15,001 nt of DNA from Bacteroidales bacterium (GTDB lineage Bacteria > Bacteroidota > Bacteroidia > Bacteroidales > UBA932): assembly GCA_017617475.1 (NCBI GenBank), contig JAFZWC010000033.1:1-15001 (forward strand), in the 5' to 3' direction. The notes under the pieces are model-generated. The model was not told where the DNA came from, made no database searches, and saw nothing but the letters and a program-made list of their open reading frames with translations. A program made the translations under genes and the position numbers. Below are positions 1 to 7,753 of this stretch, piece by piece. Position 1 is the stretch's first letter, and every line of letters starts with the position of its first letter.

Positions 1-1271
1 GGGGACTTGCGCTGTACCATTTCGCGGGCGCGGCGGGCTGCGGCGCGGGCCGTGGCGGCCAGCACCACCTTCTCCACAATGGTCTTGGCTTCCTTGGGGT
101 GCTCCTCCAGGTACTGATCCATGGCAGCGGCAGTGGCCTGGGATACGGCCGACGTAGCCTCCGGGTTGCCCAGCTTGGTCTTGGTCTGACCCTCGAACTG
201 AGGTTCGGCCACCTTCACGGAAATGACGGCGGTGAGGCCTTCGCGGAAGTCTTCGGGGCTGAGTTCGCCCTTGAACTTGGCCAGGAGGTTGTTCTTCTCG
301 GCGTAGTTCTTTAGGGAACGGCTGAGGCCCATCTTGAAGCCCTGCAGGTGGGTGCCGCCTTCTATGGTGTGGATGTTATTGACGTAGGAATAGATTCTCT
401 CGCGGAAACCGGTGTTGTACTGGAGGGCGATGTCGATGGGGATGATCTTGTCCGTATTCACGCAGATGGCGTCCGGGACCAGCTTTTCCTCGCCGGCGTC
501 CAGGTAGTCGATGAATTCCCGTAGACCCTGCTCGGAATAGAAGGTCTCGCTGCGAAATACCTGCTTACCGGTGGCCTTGCGCTCGCCGTCTTCGGCCGTC
601 TCAAACTCGTCCACCTTTTCGCGGAGGTCCGTAAGGGTGATACGGATGCCCTTATTGAGGTACGCCAGTTCGCGAAGGCGGCTGGCCAGGGTGTCGTACT
701 TGTATACGGTGGTCTGGGTGAAGATGGTGGCGTCCGGGTGGAAGGTGATGGTGGTTCCGGTGTCGTGAGACTCCCCTACCACCTGCACTTCCGTGATGGG
801 CTTGCCCTTGGAATACTTCTGCACGAAGACCTTGCCCTCGCGGTGAATCTCGGCAATGAGGAGGTCGCTCAAGGCGTTAACGCAGGATACGCCCACGCCG
901 TGCAGACCGCCGGACACCTTGTAGCTGTTCTTGTCGAACTTACCGCCGGCGTGGAGGACCGTCAGAACCACTTCCAGGGCGCTGCGGTGCTCTTTCTCGT
1001 GCATGCCCGTAGGGATGCCTCGGCCGTTGTCCCGTACACTGATGGAATTGTCTTCCAGGATCTTTACGTCAATGTCCGTACAGAAGCCGGCCATAGCTTC
1101 GTCTATACAGTTGTCTACTACCTCATACACCAGGTGGTGAAGGCCTCTTTCTCCAATGTCTCCAATGTACATGGAGGGACGCTTTCTTACGGCCTCCAGG
1201 CCCTCCAGGACCTGAATGCTGCTGGCGGAATACTGCTCTTCTGCAATGCGGGCTTCTTCGTTTTCTATCAT
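1..1271 (-). CDS. gyrB: DNA gyrase subunit B, N-terminal 423 residues (runs off the left edge)
   Basis: GyrB is the ATPase subunit of DNA gyrase, which introduces negative supercoils in the cytoplasm with GyrA. Translating the minus strand from the ATG at 1271 gives a GHKL ATPase: RPSMYIGDIG near residues 31-40, the Asn-containing helix EVVDNCIDEA near 50-59, DNGRGIP near 81-87, the glycine-rich lid GGLHGVGVS near 121-129, and the transducer-domain QTKTKLGN further on. The window ends just before the Toprim domain, so roughly the last third of a usual ~650-residue protein is missing. The start fits family members; an in-frame TTG four codons upstream (1283) is possible but less likely. ParE is the alternative, but the N-terminal wording is that of Bacteroidota GyrB. 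It has its own promoter at 1332-1339. Confidence 0.93.
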   Translation of the reverse strand, partial: MIENEEARIAEEQYSASSIQVLEGLEAVRKRPSMYIGDIGERGLHHLVYEVVDNCIDEAMAGFCTDIDVKILEDNSISVRDNGRGIPTGMHEKEHRSALEVVLTVLHAGGKFDKNSYKVSGGLHGVGVSCVNALSDLLIAEIHREGKVFVQKYSKGKPITEVQVVGESHDTGTTITFHPDATIFTQTTVYKYDTLASRLRELAYLNKGIRITLTDLREKVDEFETAEDGERKATGKQVFRSETFYSEQGLREFIDYLDAGEEKLVPDAICVNTDKIIPIDIALQYNTGFRERIYSYVNNIHTIEGGTHLQGFKMGLSRSLKNYAEKNNLLAKFKGELSPEDFREGLTAVISVKVAEPQFEGQTKTKLGNPEATSAVSQATAAAMDQYLEEHPKEAKTIVEKVVLAATARAAARRAREMVQRKS

Positions 1272-1305
1272 ATTTTCTGTCAATATTATCCTAAAAATGC
1301 ATGCC

Positions 1306-1323
1306 GTTACGCGCGCGCGTAAC
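1306..1323. repeat. 18-bp perfect palindrome in the gyrB leader
   Basis: GTTACGCGCGCGCGTAAC is a perfect palindrome with an alternating CG core, located just downstream of the inferred gyrB transcription start. It could be an operator, an RNA hairpin, or a supercoiling-sensitive Z-DNA site; the sequence does not decide between these. Confidence 0.6.
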
Positions 1324-1331
1324 AAAACATG

Positions 1332-1339
1332 CAAAGATA
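1332..1339 (-). promoter_or_regulatory. gyrB promoter, -7 box
   Basis: The minus strand reads TATCTTTG here, matching the Bacteroidota -7 consensus TAnnTTTG. A TTG lies at 1362-1360 with a 20-bp spacer, the expected -33 spacing. Transcription would start near 1328, giving a leader of about 57 nt before the ATG at 1271. Confidence 0.6.
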
Positions 1340-1373
1340 GTAAATAATATGGAATAAAGCAACAGAACAACAC

Positions 1374-1440
1374 TGTCATACCGAGCGAAGCGAGCGTATC
1401 TTATTGGGATACACTCGGCCCAAAGGGCCTCGGTATGACA
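1374..1440. repeat. Palindromic repeat element with nested hairpins
   Basis: Two TGTCAT-to-ATC units face each other. The outer 12-bp arms TGTCATACCGAG (1374-1385) and CTCGGTATGACA (1429-1440) are exact complements. Inside, GTATC (1396-1400) pairs with GATAC (1408-1412), and GGCCC-AAA-GGGCC forms a tight hairpin at 1417-1429. It lies between the 3' end of the barrel gene and the gyrB promoter. It is non-coding and lacks a U-tract, so it is a repeat rather than a classic terminator. Confidence 0.75.
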
Positions 1441-1450
1441 AAACGGGTCT

Positions 1451-1476
1451 TGTCATTCTGAGCGCAGCGAAGAATC
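1451..1476 (+). repeat. REP-like hairpin unit (TGTCAT...AATCT)
   Basis: A single unit beginning TGTCATTCTGAG and ending GAAGAATCT, with ATTCT/AGAAT arms around a GC-rich imperfect palindrome. It lies 14 bp beyond the stop codon of the barrel gene and belongs to the same family as the units at 1374-1440, 8569-8697 and 10949-11004. Confidence 0.65.
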
Positions 1477-1489
1477 TGAAAACAGAGAA

Positions 1490-3157
1490 CTAAAACACAA
1501 GTTTTACTCCCACGGATCCGTAGATTCCGGCCTCGGCATAGAACGGGGTCCTCTGGATAGTCTGGTTCAGGAGGTTGCCGGCCTTGGCCCAGACGGCCAT
1601 CTTGCGGCCCAGGGAGTACTCGGCATAGAAGCCCAGGTCCTGGTAGCCGGGAACGGGCCTCTTGGCCATGAGCTTGCCGCGGGCATCGATGGTAAAGCCC
1701 ACCTTAATACGGTCGGCCCATTTGTAGAAGATGTGGCCGTTGGCGTTGAAGGGGGACGGGCCGAAGACGTTCAGTTCCGCCTCGGTTTCCTTGTTGGGAG
1801 CGGGCGTATGGCCGTAGTAAACAAAGCCCAGGATATCCAGGGAGGGCGAATTCCAGGCCAGCGTAGCCTGCACATAGGTAGTGTGCAGCGGGCTCACATA
1901 GGCCATGGTGGGGATCAGATAAGCATGTATCACGTCCGTTCCGGAGATGGGAGTATCATTCAAGACCCAGCTCCAGCCGTAGGCGTTGTCCAGCCATTTG
2001 TAGCCCACCCGCACGTCGTAGGAGAAACGGGCTCCGGCGCTGCCGCGGAGGCCTGCCATGAGGCTCACGCGGTTCACCGTCACGTCCCGGTACCAGTCGA
2101 AGCCACCCAGGAAAGGATTGTCTTCCAGCATGCTGTCGTAGGTGTTGAGCTTGTCCCCGCCGGTGGCCGAGGCCTGCAGCACCACCGCATCGGCCAGCCT
2201 CAGGGAGAAATGGACGTCCGGGAACAGGATGCCGCCCTTATAGGGATAGTACAGCAGAGGGGTGGAAATGTAGGAGTACTTGATGCCCAGGTCCAGATTC
2301 AGCCTCTTGTTGGAAATGGCATAATGCGGCGCCACCTCCAGTTTGAAGGCCGTCTCGTCCTGGCCGAAGCCCGCGGTTTCCAGCCCCAGGGCCAGCCGGA
2401 AGCTGTTGCTGCTGCCCACGCGGATGCCGACGGTGGCGTCGGAAACGGTGTGGAATTCCTTTTCACCGGTGTAGCCCAGGTAGGCCAGGCGGGTACCCAC
2501 GTTGTAAAGGAAGCGGGTGCCGGGATTATTTTGCACACGGGCCTGCAGCTGCCCCTTGTGGTGCCCCAGGGTGCGGGGAGCGGACTGGGTGTAAAAGTCC
2601 GTAGCCAGGATGTTCCTGTATTGAAGATCGGCCGTGAACTGGCCTCCCTTGAAGGCATAGAGGAAATCGGCCCCGGCTTCCGTGCGGGCATTCACGCCGC
2701 CGTCGGCCTGCATGTTTCCGTCCCAGGTTACGGCATTTTCCTGCACGGTGATGTTGCGGAAATTACCCATATACGAGTTGTGGCTGGCATACAGGTTCAG
2801 CCGGAAGTTGTTGGTACGCACGGGGTTCCACACCACCTCCACCTCGGGATGGAAGCGGTAACCCGCGCCGGCCTTGAAATACAGCGTCTGCTCGCGGGAA
2901 AGGCGGGCCGACGGCCGCATCTGCACCAGGTACGGATTGAACTCGTAAGCGCCTTTGTAAGGCGTGCTCTTGACACTGTAGTCAAAGTCCAGGTTGAACT
3001 TGAACACGGAATCCGGCAAATCCAGCAGTTGGGACGGCTTTTCGATGCCGGTGGCCTCCCGGGCGTAGATGTTGGTTACCTCCACCACGGGGTTCAGGTT
3101 CTGGGCGCCGGCCATCACGCAAAGGAAAAGGGCCGATATGGTGAGTACTTTCTTCAT
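1490..3157 (-). CDS. Outer-membrane beta-barrel protein, TonB-receptor-like barrel without a plug
   Basis: A 555-residue exported protein. MKKVLTISALFLCVMAGAQ is a signal peptide with likely cleavage after AGA. The mature chain has a short N-terminal segment (about residues 19-75, including DSVFKFNLDFDYSV) and then alternating aromatic/polar strands to the end, finishing GVKLVF with the C-terminal Phe typical of outer-membrane barrels. No plug domain and no TonB box are visible, so although homologues are often labelled TonB-dependent receptors, active TonB-dependent import is not supported here. The ATG lies three bases after the stop of the TPR gene, so the two are probably cotranscribed and translationally coupled, suggesting a shared outer-membrane/periplasmic function. 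Substrate is unknown. Length would allow roughly 18-22 strands, which is an inference. Confidence 0.8.
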   Translation of the reverse strand: MKKVLTISALFLCVMAGAQNLNPVVEVTNIYAREATGIEKPSQLLDLPDSVFKFNLDFDYSVKSTPYKGAYEFNPYLVQMRPSARLSREQTLYFKAGAGYRFHPEVEVVWNPVRTNNFRLNLYASHNSYMGNFRNITVQENAVTWDGNMQADGGVNARTEAGADFLYAFKGGQFTADLQYRNILATDFYTQSAPRTLGHHKGQLQARVQNNPGTRFLYNVGTRLAYLGYTGEKEFHTVSDATVGIRVGSSNSFRLALGLETAGFGQDETAFKLEVAPHYAISNKRLNLDLGIKYSYISTPLLYYPYKGGILFPDVHFSLRLADAVVLQASATGGDKLNTYDSMLEDNPFLGGFDWYRDVTVNRVSLMAGLRGSAGARFSYDVRVGYKWLDNAYGWSWVLNDTPISGTDVIHAYLIPTMAYVSPLHTTYVQATLAWNSPSLDILGFVYYGHTPAPNKETEAELNVFGPSPFNANGHIFYKWADRIKVGFTIDARGKLMAKRPVPGYQDLGFYAEYSLGRKMAVWAKAGNLLNQTIQRTPFYAEAGIYGSVGVKLVF

Positions 3158-3160
3158 AGC

Positions 3161-6115
3161 TTAATTCAGTTTACTCAGACGGAGGTTAACCTGGTCCAGG
3201 ACGTCGTCCTGCGGGCCTTCGGAGGTGTAGCCGTTCTTAATGCTCTCAAAGGTAGCCTTGGCTTGGGCGGTGTTGCCCTGGTCGGCAAAGCTGTCTCCCA
3301 GCACAATGAAGGCCTTGGCCAGCCAGTAGTTCTGGCCGCCGGCTTTCTCGGAGAAGGCGTATACCTTGCTCTGGATGGTCTCGAACTGGGCGCGGTTGTA
3401 CAGGTCTTCAATGATGAGGTAGGTAGCCTCGGCGCCTTCGTCCGTAGAAGGCTCCTTGGCCAGTTCCTTGAACTCCTTAATGGCCTCGTCGCGGCGGCTG
3501 CAGCTCAGGAGGCTCTTGGCTTTCACATAACGGGCTTCCCGCACCAGCGGGGCGTCCTTGAAGGTGTTCAGCACCGTTCCGGCGTCCACAATGGCGTTGT
3601 CCCACATACGGGCGCGGAAGGCACTGCGCATCTGACCCACCAGCGCGGTATGGCGGTTGGCTTCCAGCTTGGCGCTTTCCCGGAGTTCGTCGTAGGCGGC
3701 GTATGCGGCCTCGTACCGGCCTGTCTCATAATTAAGGGTGGCCAGATGGAGAAGGGCCGATTCGGCCAGCGCTCCGTCCAGCCCGGCGGCGCGGGCCGTC
3801 TGGTAATAGTCCATGGCCTGCTCCTTGTTGCCGGACTCGCGGTAGCATTCGGCCAGATAGAAGTTGGCCTTGGCGGCGTAGGCGGCCTGCGGATAACGCT
3901 CCAGGTAGCTCTGGAGGGTGCTGGCGGCCTTGGCGTAGTCGCCGGAAAGGAAGATTTGCTCGGCACTGGAGAAGTAGACGTCTTCCTTCTGCTCCTCCGT
4001 GCGGCCGGCGGCGCTGCCCAGGCTGTTCACATAGGCCAGGTAGCCGTCAGGGTCTTTGCTGGTACGGTAGATGGCCTCGATGGCCAGCAGGGCGTCCTCG
4101 CGGTATTCGCCGCCGCGGGCCACCACCTGCTTGTAGTAGTCCAGGGCCTGTGCGCTGCGCCCGGCGTTACGCTCTATCATGCCCAGTTCCAGCAGGCTGC
4201 GGTCTTTCAGGGAAGGATCCGTGGTGCGGCCGGCGAGGGTTTTGAAGGTCTTGACGGCATCGGCCTCTTCCTGCACCGCCACGTAGGCGCGGCCCAGTTC
4301 ATACAGGCATTCGCCGTAATACGGGGTTTGGGCCGATGCTTCCAGCGCGGGCTCCAGGATGGAGATTTTGCGGCGGTTGCGGTCCAGCAGGCCGCTGGCC
4401 ACGCCGGCGCGGTAGCGCGGATACAGGTTGCTGCGCTCCGGATACTGGCTCAGCTGTTTTTCGTAAGCGTCCAGGGCCGTCTGGTAGTCGGCCGTAAAGA
4501 AGTGGCAGTCTGCCACGCGCGTCTGGGCGTCGGCCCCCATCTTGGGACTGATGGACTGCAGATATTTGGTGAACCATTTGAGCGCCTGCTCGTAGTTGGC
4601 TTCCTTGAAATAGGTGTACGCCAGCTGGTACGGGATCAGGTCCCCTTCCGGCCGGCGGTACAGGGCCTGCAGGTTGTACAGGTCCTGGAGTTCGCCCCGG
4701 GCATCGGCCCACTTGCCGTCGCGGAACAGGCATTCCGCCAGATAATAGCGGCACAGCTGATTGAAGCCTTCCTTGCGGGGGCTGTAGAAGGCGGCCGACT
4801 TAAGCAGCGGGGCGGCCAGGCGCCAGGACCCTGCCTCCATGAGGTCTCGGGCCCGCAGGAAATACGCCTTCATGTAGTTGGACTTCATTCGGTCGTCCAG
4901 CTCATCAATGTGGTCGTAGGCGTCTACCGCAGCCTCGTAGTCGTGATTGGTGAGGGCCGCCATGGCCATGTAGGAATAGATGGCGTCGTTGCGCTTGTTG
5001 TATCGCTGGAGGTACTGGCCGAAGGGTTGGGTGTCCCGGCCCAGGTCGAAGGCCAGCTTGGCGTAATTGTAGAAGGCGTCTTCCTGGATTTCGGCCTGGA
5101 AATTCTGGGCCGATGCTTCCTTGAAGGCCGCCATGGCCGCCACCTTGTTGTGCAGCTGGATGTAGCTGAAGCCCATCTGGTAATTGGCAATCTGGCCCAG
5201 GGAATCGGCCTTGGTGCCCATGTTCTGGAAGTTGTCCACGGCGCCCTGCCAGTCGCTGGAGAGGTAGGCTATCTCGCCTGCGCGGAAGAGGTCGCTCCGG
5301 GTTTGCTTCTCCCCGCCCAGGCTTTCCTGATTATATTCCTTGGCTTTGTCAACGTCGCCCTTCACCAGAAAACTCTCGCTCAGGATGCGGCCCACGCGGG
5401 ATTTGCGGTCTTCGGAGACGTTGTTCAGGAGCTCTTCGCCGTTTTTGATTACGTAGTCGTAATCCTTGGCGTTGAAGCGGCATTCCAGAATGTAGAACTG
5501 TGCCGGCTCGCGGAATCGGAAATCGTTCTGGCACTGGCCGAACCACTTTTCGGCCTCACGGAAGTTGGTCTGGGCGTAGTACATGTAGCCCAGAGTGAAG
5601 CAGGACGGGGCGGTGTAGTCCGTATAGGGTTTCAAAGCCTGCGGCAGGATGGCCTTGGCCTTTTCCCAGTCCCCGTAGCTGTACGCGCTGTAACCCAGCT
5701 TGTACAAGTATTCGGGCCTTTGTTCCTGGGTGAGGGTCTTGGGGTCTATCTGCACCAACTGATCCCCGGCCTTTTCGTATTCCTGGTTGTCAAACAGGTT
5801 CTGCGCCCACAGGAACCGCACCTGCGGCACCTGCACATGCTCGTGAAACTGCTTCACAAAGCCGGCGGCCTTCTGCTCTGCGCCGTCGGCCTTTAACTGC
5901 AGCAGCGCCAGCGTCCTTATGGCCTCCACGTCCCCTTTGGTGACGCGCCCGGCCTGGAGGGCTTTTCCGTCGGCCTTCTCCACTTCCTGGAGGGCCTCGG
6001 CATAGAATCCTTTCCTATATAATTCACTGGCTTTCTGCACGTTCTGTGCACCCACCCCCTGCACCAAAAGCAGGGTTGCAACCAGCGTGGTAGTTACTCT
6101 TCGCATGTTTTCCAT
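3161..6115 (-). CDS. Large exported tetratricopeptide-repeat protein
   Basis: A 984-residue protein with a signal peptide (about residues 4-23, ending VQGVGA before QN). Almost the whole mature chain is TPR-like helical pairs, for example YLYKLGYSAYSYGDWEKAKA near 137-155, FTLGYMYYAQTNFREAEKWF near 173-192, YQLAYTYFKEANYEQALKWF in the middle and DSFADQGNTAQAKATFESI near the C terminus. No catalytic domain or membrane anchor is seen, so it is probably a periplasmic scaffold. The codon usage and GC match its neighbours. It is the first gene of a two-gene unit with the barrel gene (3-bp gap). Two starts are possible: 6115 (MENMRR) or 6106 (MRR). The promoter box at 6123-6130 leaves only a few leader bases before 6115 and about 13 before 6106, so 6106 is a real alternative. 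The exact function is not recognised. Confidence 0.88.
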   Translation of the reverse strand: MENMRRVTTTLVATLLLVQGVGAQNVQKASELYRKGFYAEALQEVEKADGKALQAGRVTKGDVEAIRTLALLQLKADGAEQKAAGFVKQFHEHVQVPQVRFLWAQNLFDNQEYEKAGDQLVQIDPKTLTQEQRPEYLYKLGYSAYSYGDWEKAKAILPQALKPYTDYTAPSCFTLGYMYYAQTNFREAEKWFGQCQNDFRFREPAQFYILECRFNAKDYDYVIKNGEELLNNVSEDRKSRVGRILSESFLVKGDVDKAKEYNQESLGGEKQTRSDLFRAGEIAYLSSDWQGAVDNFQNMGTKADSLGQIANYQMGFSYIQLHNKVAAMAAFKEASAQNFQAEIQEDAFYNYAKLAFDLGRDTQPFGQYLQRYNKRNDAIYSYMAMAALTNHDYEAAVDAYDHIDELDDRMKSNYMKAYFLRARDLMEAGSWRLAAPLLKSAAFYSPRKEGFNQLCRYYLAECLFRDGKWADARGELQDLYNLQALYRRPEGDLIPYQLAYTYFKEANYEQALKWFTKYLQSISPKMGADAQTRVADCHFFTADYQTALDAYEKQLSQYPERSNLYPRYRAGVASGLLDRNRRKISILEPALEASAQTPYYGECLYELGRAYVAVQEEADAVKTFKTLAGRTTDPSLKDRSLLELGMIERNAGRSAQALDYYKQVVARGGEYREDALLAIEAIYRTSKDPDGYLAYVNSLGSAAGRTEEQKEDVYFSSAEQIFLSGDYAKAASTLQSYLERYPQAAYAAKANFYLAECYRESGNKEQAMDYYQTARAAGLDGALAESALLHLATLNYETGRYEAAYAAYDELRESAKLEANRHTALVGQMRSAFRARMWDNAIVDAGTVLNTFKDAPLVREARYVKAKSLLSCSRRDEAIKEFKELAKEPSTDEGAEATYLIIEDLYNRAQFETIQSKVYAFSEKAGGQNYWLAKAFIVLGDSFADQGNTAQAKATFESIKNGYTSEGPQDDVLDQVNLRLSKLN

Positions 6116-6122
6116 ATTTTGA

Positions 6123-6130
6123 CAAATTTA
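6123..6130 (-). promoter_or_regulatory. Promoter -7 box of the TPR-barrel unit
   Basis: Minus strand reads TAAATTTG, fitting TAnnTTTG. The box ends 7 bp before the ATG at 6115. It lies in a 54-bp divergent region, back to back with the ftsE promoter. Confidence 0.6.
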
Positions 6131-6144
6131 CGAAAAAAACTGAT

Positions 6145-6152
6145 TATATTTG
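6145..6152 (+). promoter_or_regulatory. ftsE-nth promoter, -7 box
   Basis: TATATTTG fits TAnnTTTG and stands 17 bp before the ftsE ATG, implying a leader of about 14 nt. No good -33 TTG is present at the usual distance (nearest spacer about 23 bp). Confidence 0.6.
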
Positions 6153-6169
6153 TGGGAATTTGACATTTT

Positions 6170-6865
6170 ATGGCACAACCTCTCATCCATTTCAAAGACG
6201 CCGACATCCTGAACGGAGAGACCGTGGTCCTGTACGGTCTCAACATGGATGTGATGCCTGGTGACCTGGTGTACATCGTGGGCAAAGTGGGATCCGGAAA
6301 AACCTCCATCATCCGCACGGTGATAGCAGAGAACAAACTTCATACCGGTGAAGGCTCCGCCTGCGGCTTCGATCTCCTGAATCTCCACAACCGGGACATT
6401 CCCTTCCTGCGGCGGCGGATTGGGGTTGTGTTCCAGGACTTCCAGCTGCTCACAGACCGTTCCGTAGAAGACAATCTGGAGTTTGTGCTCCGCGCCACGG
6501 GCTGGAAAGACAAGCGCGAGATTGACGCGCGCATCACCGAGGTCCTGGCCGCGGTGGGCATGGGCACCAAGGCCCACAAGATGCCCCACCAGCTCTCCGG
6601 CGGCGAGCAGCAGCGCATAGCCATAGCCCGCGCGCTTCTGAACAAGCCCCGCGTAATCCTGGCCGACGAGCCCACCGGCAACCTGGACGGCGAAACCGCC
6701 GACGAAATCCTGCTCCTGCTGCAGAAGCTCAACGCCGAGGGCACGGCCATCGTCATGGTCACCCACAACCGCTACATCTACGAAAAATACCCCGGCCGCG
6801 TCTTCGCCTGCGAAAACGAAAAGTGCCACGAGGTCATTGACGAAGGCATTGACGTGGAACTCTGA
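6170..6865 (+). CDS. ftsE: Cell division ATP-binding protein FtsE (ABC ATPase)
   Basis: FtsE is the cytoplasmic ATPase of the FtsEX complex, which controls peptidoglycan hydrolysis at the division site. The 231-residue protein has all ABC motifs: Walker [10 protein letters not shown] (38-46), Q-loop Gln89 in VVFQDFQLL, signature [10 protein letters not shown] (142-151), Walker [10 protein letters not shown] with Asp166/Glu167, and the switch His199 in MVTHN. Length and the FQDFQLL wording fit FtsE rather than LolD, which is the main alternative. FtsX is not in the window. It starts right after its promoter, diverges from the TPR gene, and is followed by nth after only four bases, so the two are likely cotranscribed. 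Confidence 0.87.
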   Translation: MAQPLIHFKDADILNGETVVLYGLNMDVMPGDLVYIVGKVGSGKTSIIRTVIAENKLHTGEGSACGFDLLNLHNRDIPFLRRRIGVVFQDFQLLTDRSVEDNLEFVLRATGWKDKREIDARITEVLAAVGMGTKAHKMPHQLSGGEQQRIAIARALLNKPRVILADEPTGNLDGETADEILLLLQKLNAEGTAIVMVTHNRYIYEKYPGRVFACENEKCHEVIDEGIDVEL

Positions 6866-6869
6866 CGTC

Positions 6870-7508
6870 ATGACCCGGAAAGAACGATTCAACGCCATCA
6901 TCGGCTGGTTTGCCTCCAACCAGCCCGTCGCGCAGAGCGAGCTGCACTTCCGGAACCCCTTTGAGCTTCTGGTGGCCGTGATTCTGTCGGCTCAGTGCAC
7001 GGACAAACGGGTGAACCTGGTGACTCCGGCGCTGTTCCAGGCCTTCCCTACCCCGGAGGCCCTGTCATCGGCCTCCTTCGATGATGTCTATCCCTTTGTA
7101 AAGAGCGTTTCCTACCCCAACGCCAAGGCCCGGCACCTCATTGCCATGGCGCAGATGCTGGTTTCCGAATATGACGGCGCCGTGCCTTCCGACATCGATG
7201 CCTTGATGCGGCTGCCCGGTGTCGGCCGCAAAACCGCCAATGTGATTGCCTCCATCGTGTACGACCAGCCCGTGATTGCCGTGGACACCCACGTGTTCCG
7301 CGTTGCTCACCGGCTGGGGCTCTCCGACGGCACCACGCCCCGCGCCGTGGAACTGGACCTGGAGCGGCACATTGCCCCCGAGCTTCGGCCGGTAGCCCAC
7401 CACTGGCTCATCCTTCACGGCCGCTACACCTGCACCGCCCGCAACCCCAAATGCGCCGACTGCCCGTTAACCGCCTGGTGCAGGGAGTTCCCGCTAATCA
7501 ATAAATAG
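6870..7508 (+). CDS. nth: Endonuclease III, DNA glycosylase/AP lyase
   Basis: Endonuclease III removes oxidised pyrimidines and nicks the abasic site in base excision repair. The 212-residue protein carries the helix-hairpin-helix LPGVGRKTA (115-123) with catalytic Lys121, the catalytic Asp139 in VDTHVFRV, and a C-terminal [4Fe-4S] loop Cys188-x6-Cys195-x2-Cys198-x5-Cys204. The spacing is that of the well-known enterobacterial enzyme, offset by one residue. I chose the ATG at 6870, four bases after the ftsE stop; an upstream TTG at 6837 would overlap ftsE and adds residues not seen in the family. It ends directly against a repeat array at 7514. Confidence 0.94.
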   Translation: MTRKERFNAIIGWFASNQPVAQSELHFRNPFELLVAVILSAQCTDKRVNLVTPALFQAFPTPEALSSASFDDVYPFVKSVSYPNAKARHLIAMAQMLVSEYDGAVPSDIDALMRLPGVGRKTANVIASIVYDQPVIAVDTHVFRVAHRLGLSDGTTPRAVELDLERHIAPELRPVAHHWLILHGRYTCTARNPKCADCPLTAWCREFPLINK

Positions 7509-7513
7509 TTCCC

Positions 7514-7620
7514 GGGGGGGGGCACATACCTGGTATGTACAATTTCTTCCTGCCGGGGGGCACATACCTCGTATGTACAACTCTTCCCTGACGGGGAACA
7601 CATACCTGGTATGTACACGA
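7514..7620 (+). repeat. 38-bp tandem repeat with an 18-bp dyad core, three copies
   Basis: The core CACATACCTGGTATGTAC begins at 7523, 7561 (one base changed: CTCG for CTGG) and 7599, exactly 38 bp apart. Each core is an ACATACC-n-GGTATGT dyad. The 20-bp spacers are related (C-rich, then CTTCC, then a G-run), and a G-run precedes every core; the first is a nine-G tract at 7514-7522. The third copy runs into unrelated sequence after 7618. The array begins six bases after the nth stop codon and lies between convergent genes. Confidence 0.85.
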
Positions 7621-7658
7621 AATCGACGTCCTGGATGTATTCGCTTGTACATACCCCA

Positions 7659-7685
7659 CGAAAAAGTGCCGTTTTCGACATTTTT
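7659..7685 (+). terminator. Weak candidate terminator of ftsE-nth
   Basis: CGAAAA (7659-7664) pairs with TTTTCG (7672-7677) around a 7-nt loop, followed three bases later by TTTTT. The stem is AT-rich and short, so this is a tentative call; no better intrinsic terminator is seen after nth. Confidence 0.25.
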
Positions 7686-7729
7686 GGCAAGGCATGTACA
7701 CAAAAACGGCCACAGAGAGCTACATGGCT

Positions 7730-7747
7730 GTACATACCAGGTATGTG
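7730..7747 (-). repeat. Inverted fourth copy of the 18-bp dyad core
   Basis: GTACATACCAGGTATGTG is the exact reverse complement of the core at 7523, and is followed by CCCC, the complement of the G-run preceding the other copies. It borders the stop codon of the methyltransferase gene, so oppositely oriented copies close both ends of the convergent gap. Half-sites (TGTACATACC at 7646-7655, ATGTACAC at 7694-7701) lie between. Confidence 0.8.
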
Positions 7748-7753
7748 CCCCTG

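Noticed and set aside
1733..5896. A 1387-codon open frame on the plus strand opposite the TPR and barrel genes
   Set aside because: It spans two genes with clear signal peptides and repeats on the other strand, has no recognisable domain, and long antisense frames are common in GC-rich coding DNA.
6170..6865. LolD or another ABC importer ATPase instead of FtsE
   Set aside because: No permease gene adjoins it, and length and motif wording fit FtsE better; some uncertainty remains and is reflected in the confidence.
7514..7620. CRISPR array
   Set aside because: Only three units; the spacers are related to each other, the core is a short dyad, one copy is inverted, and no cas genes are nearby.
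7424..7735. Small open frames through the 38-bp repeat region
   Set aside because: They exist in several frames at once because the repeat lacks stops; the period is not a multiple of three and they overlap nth, with no start signals.
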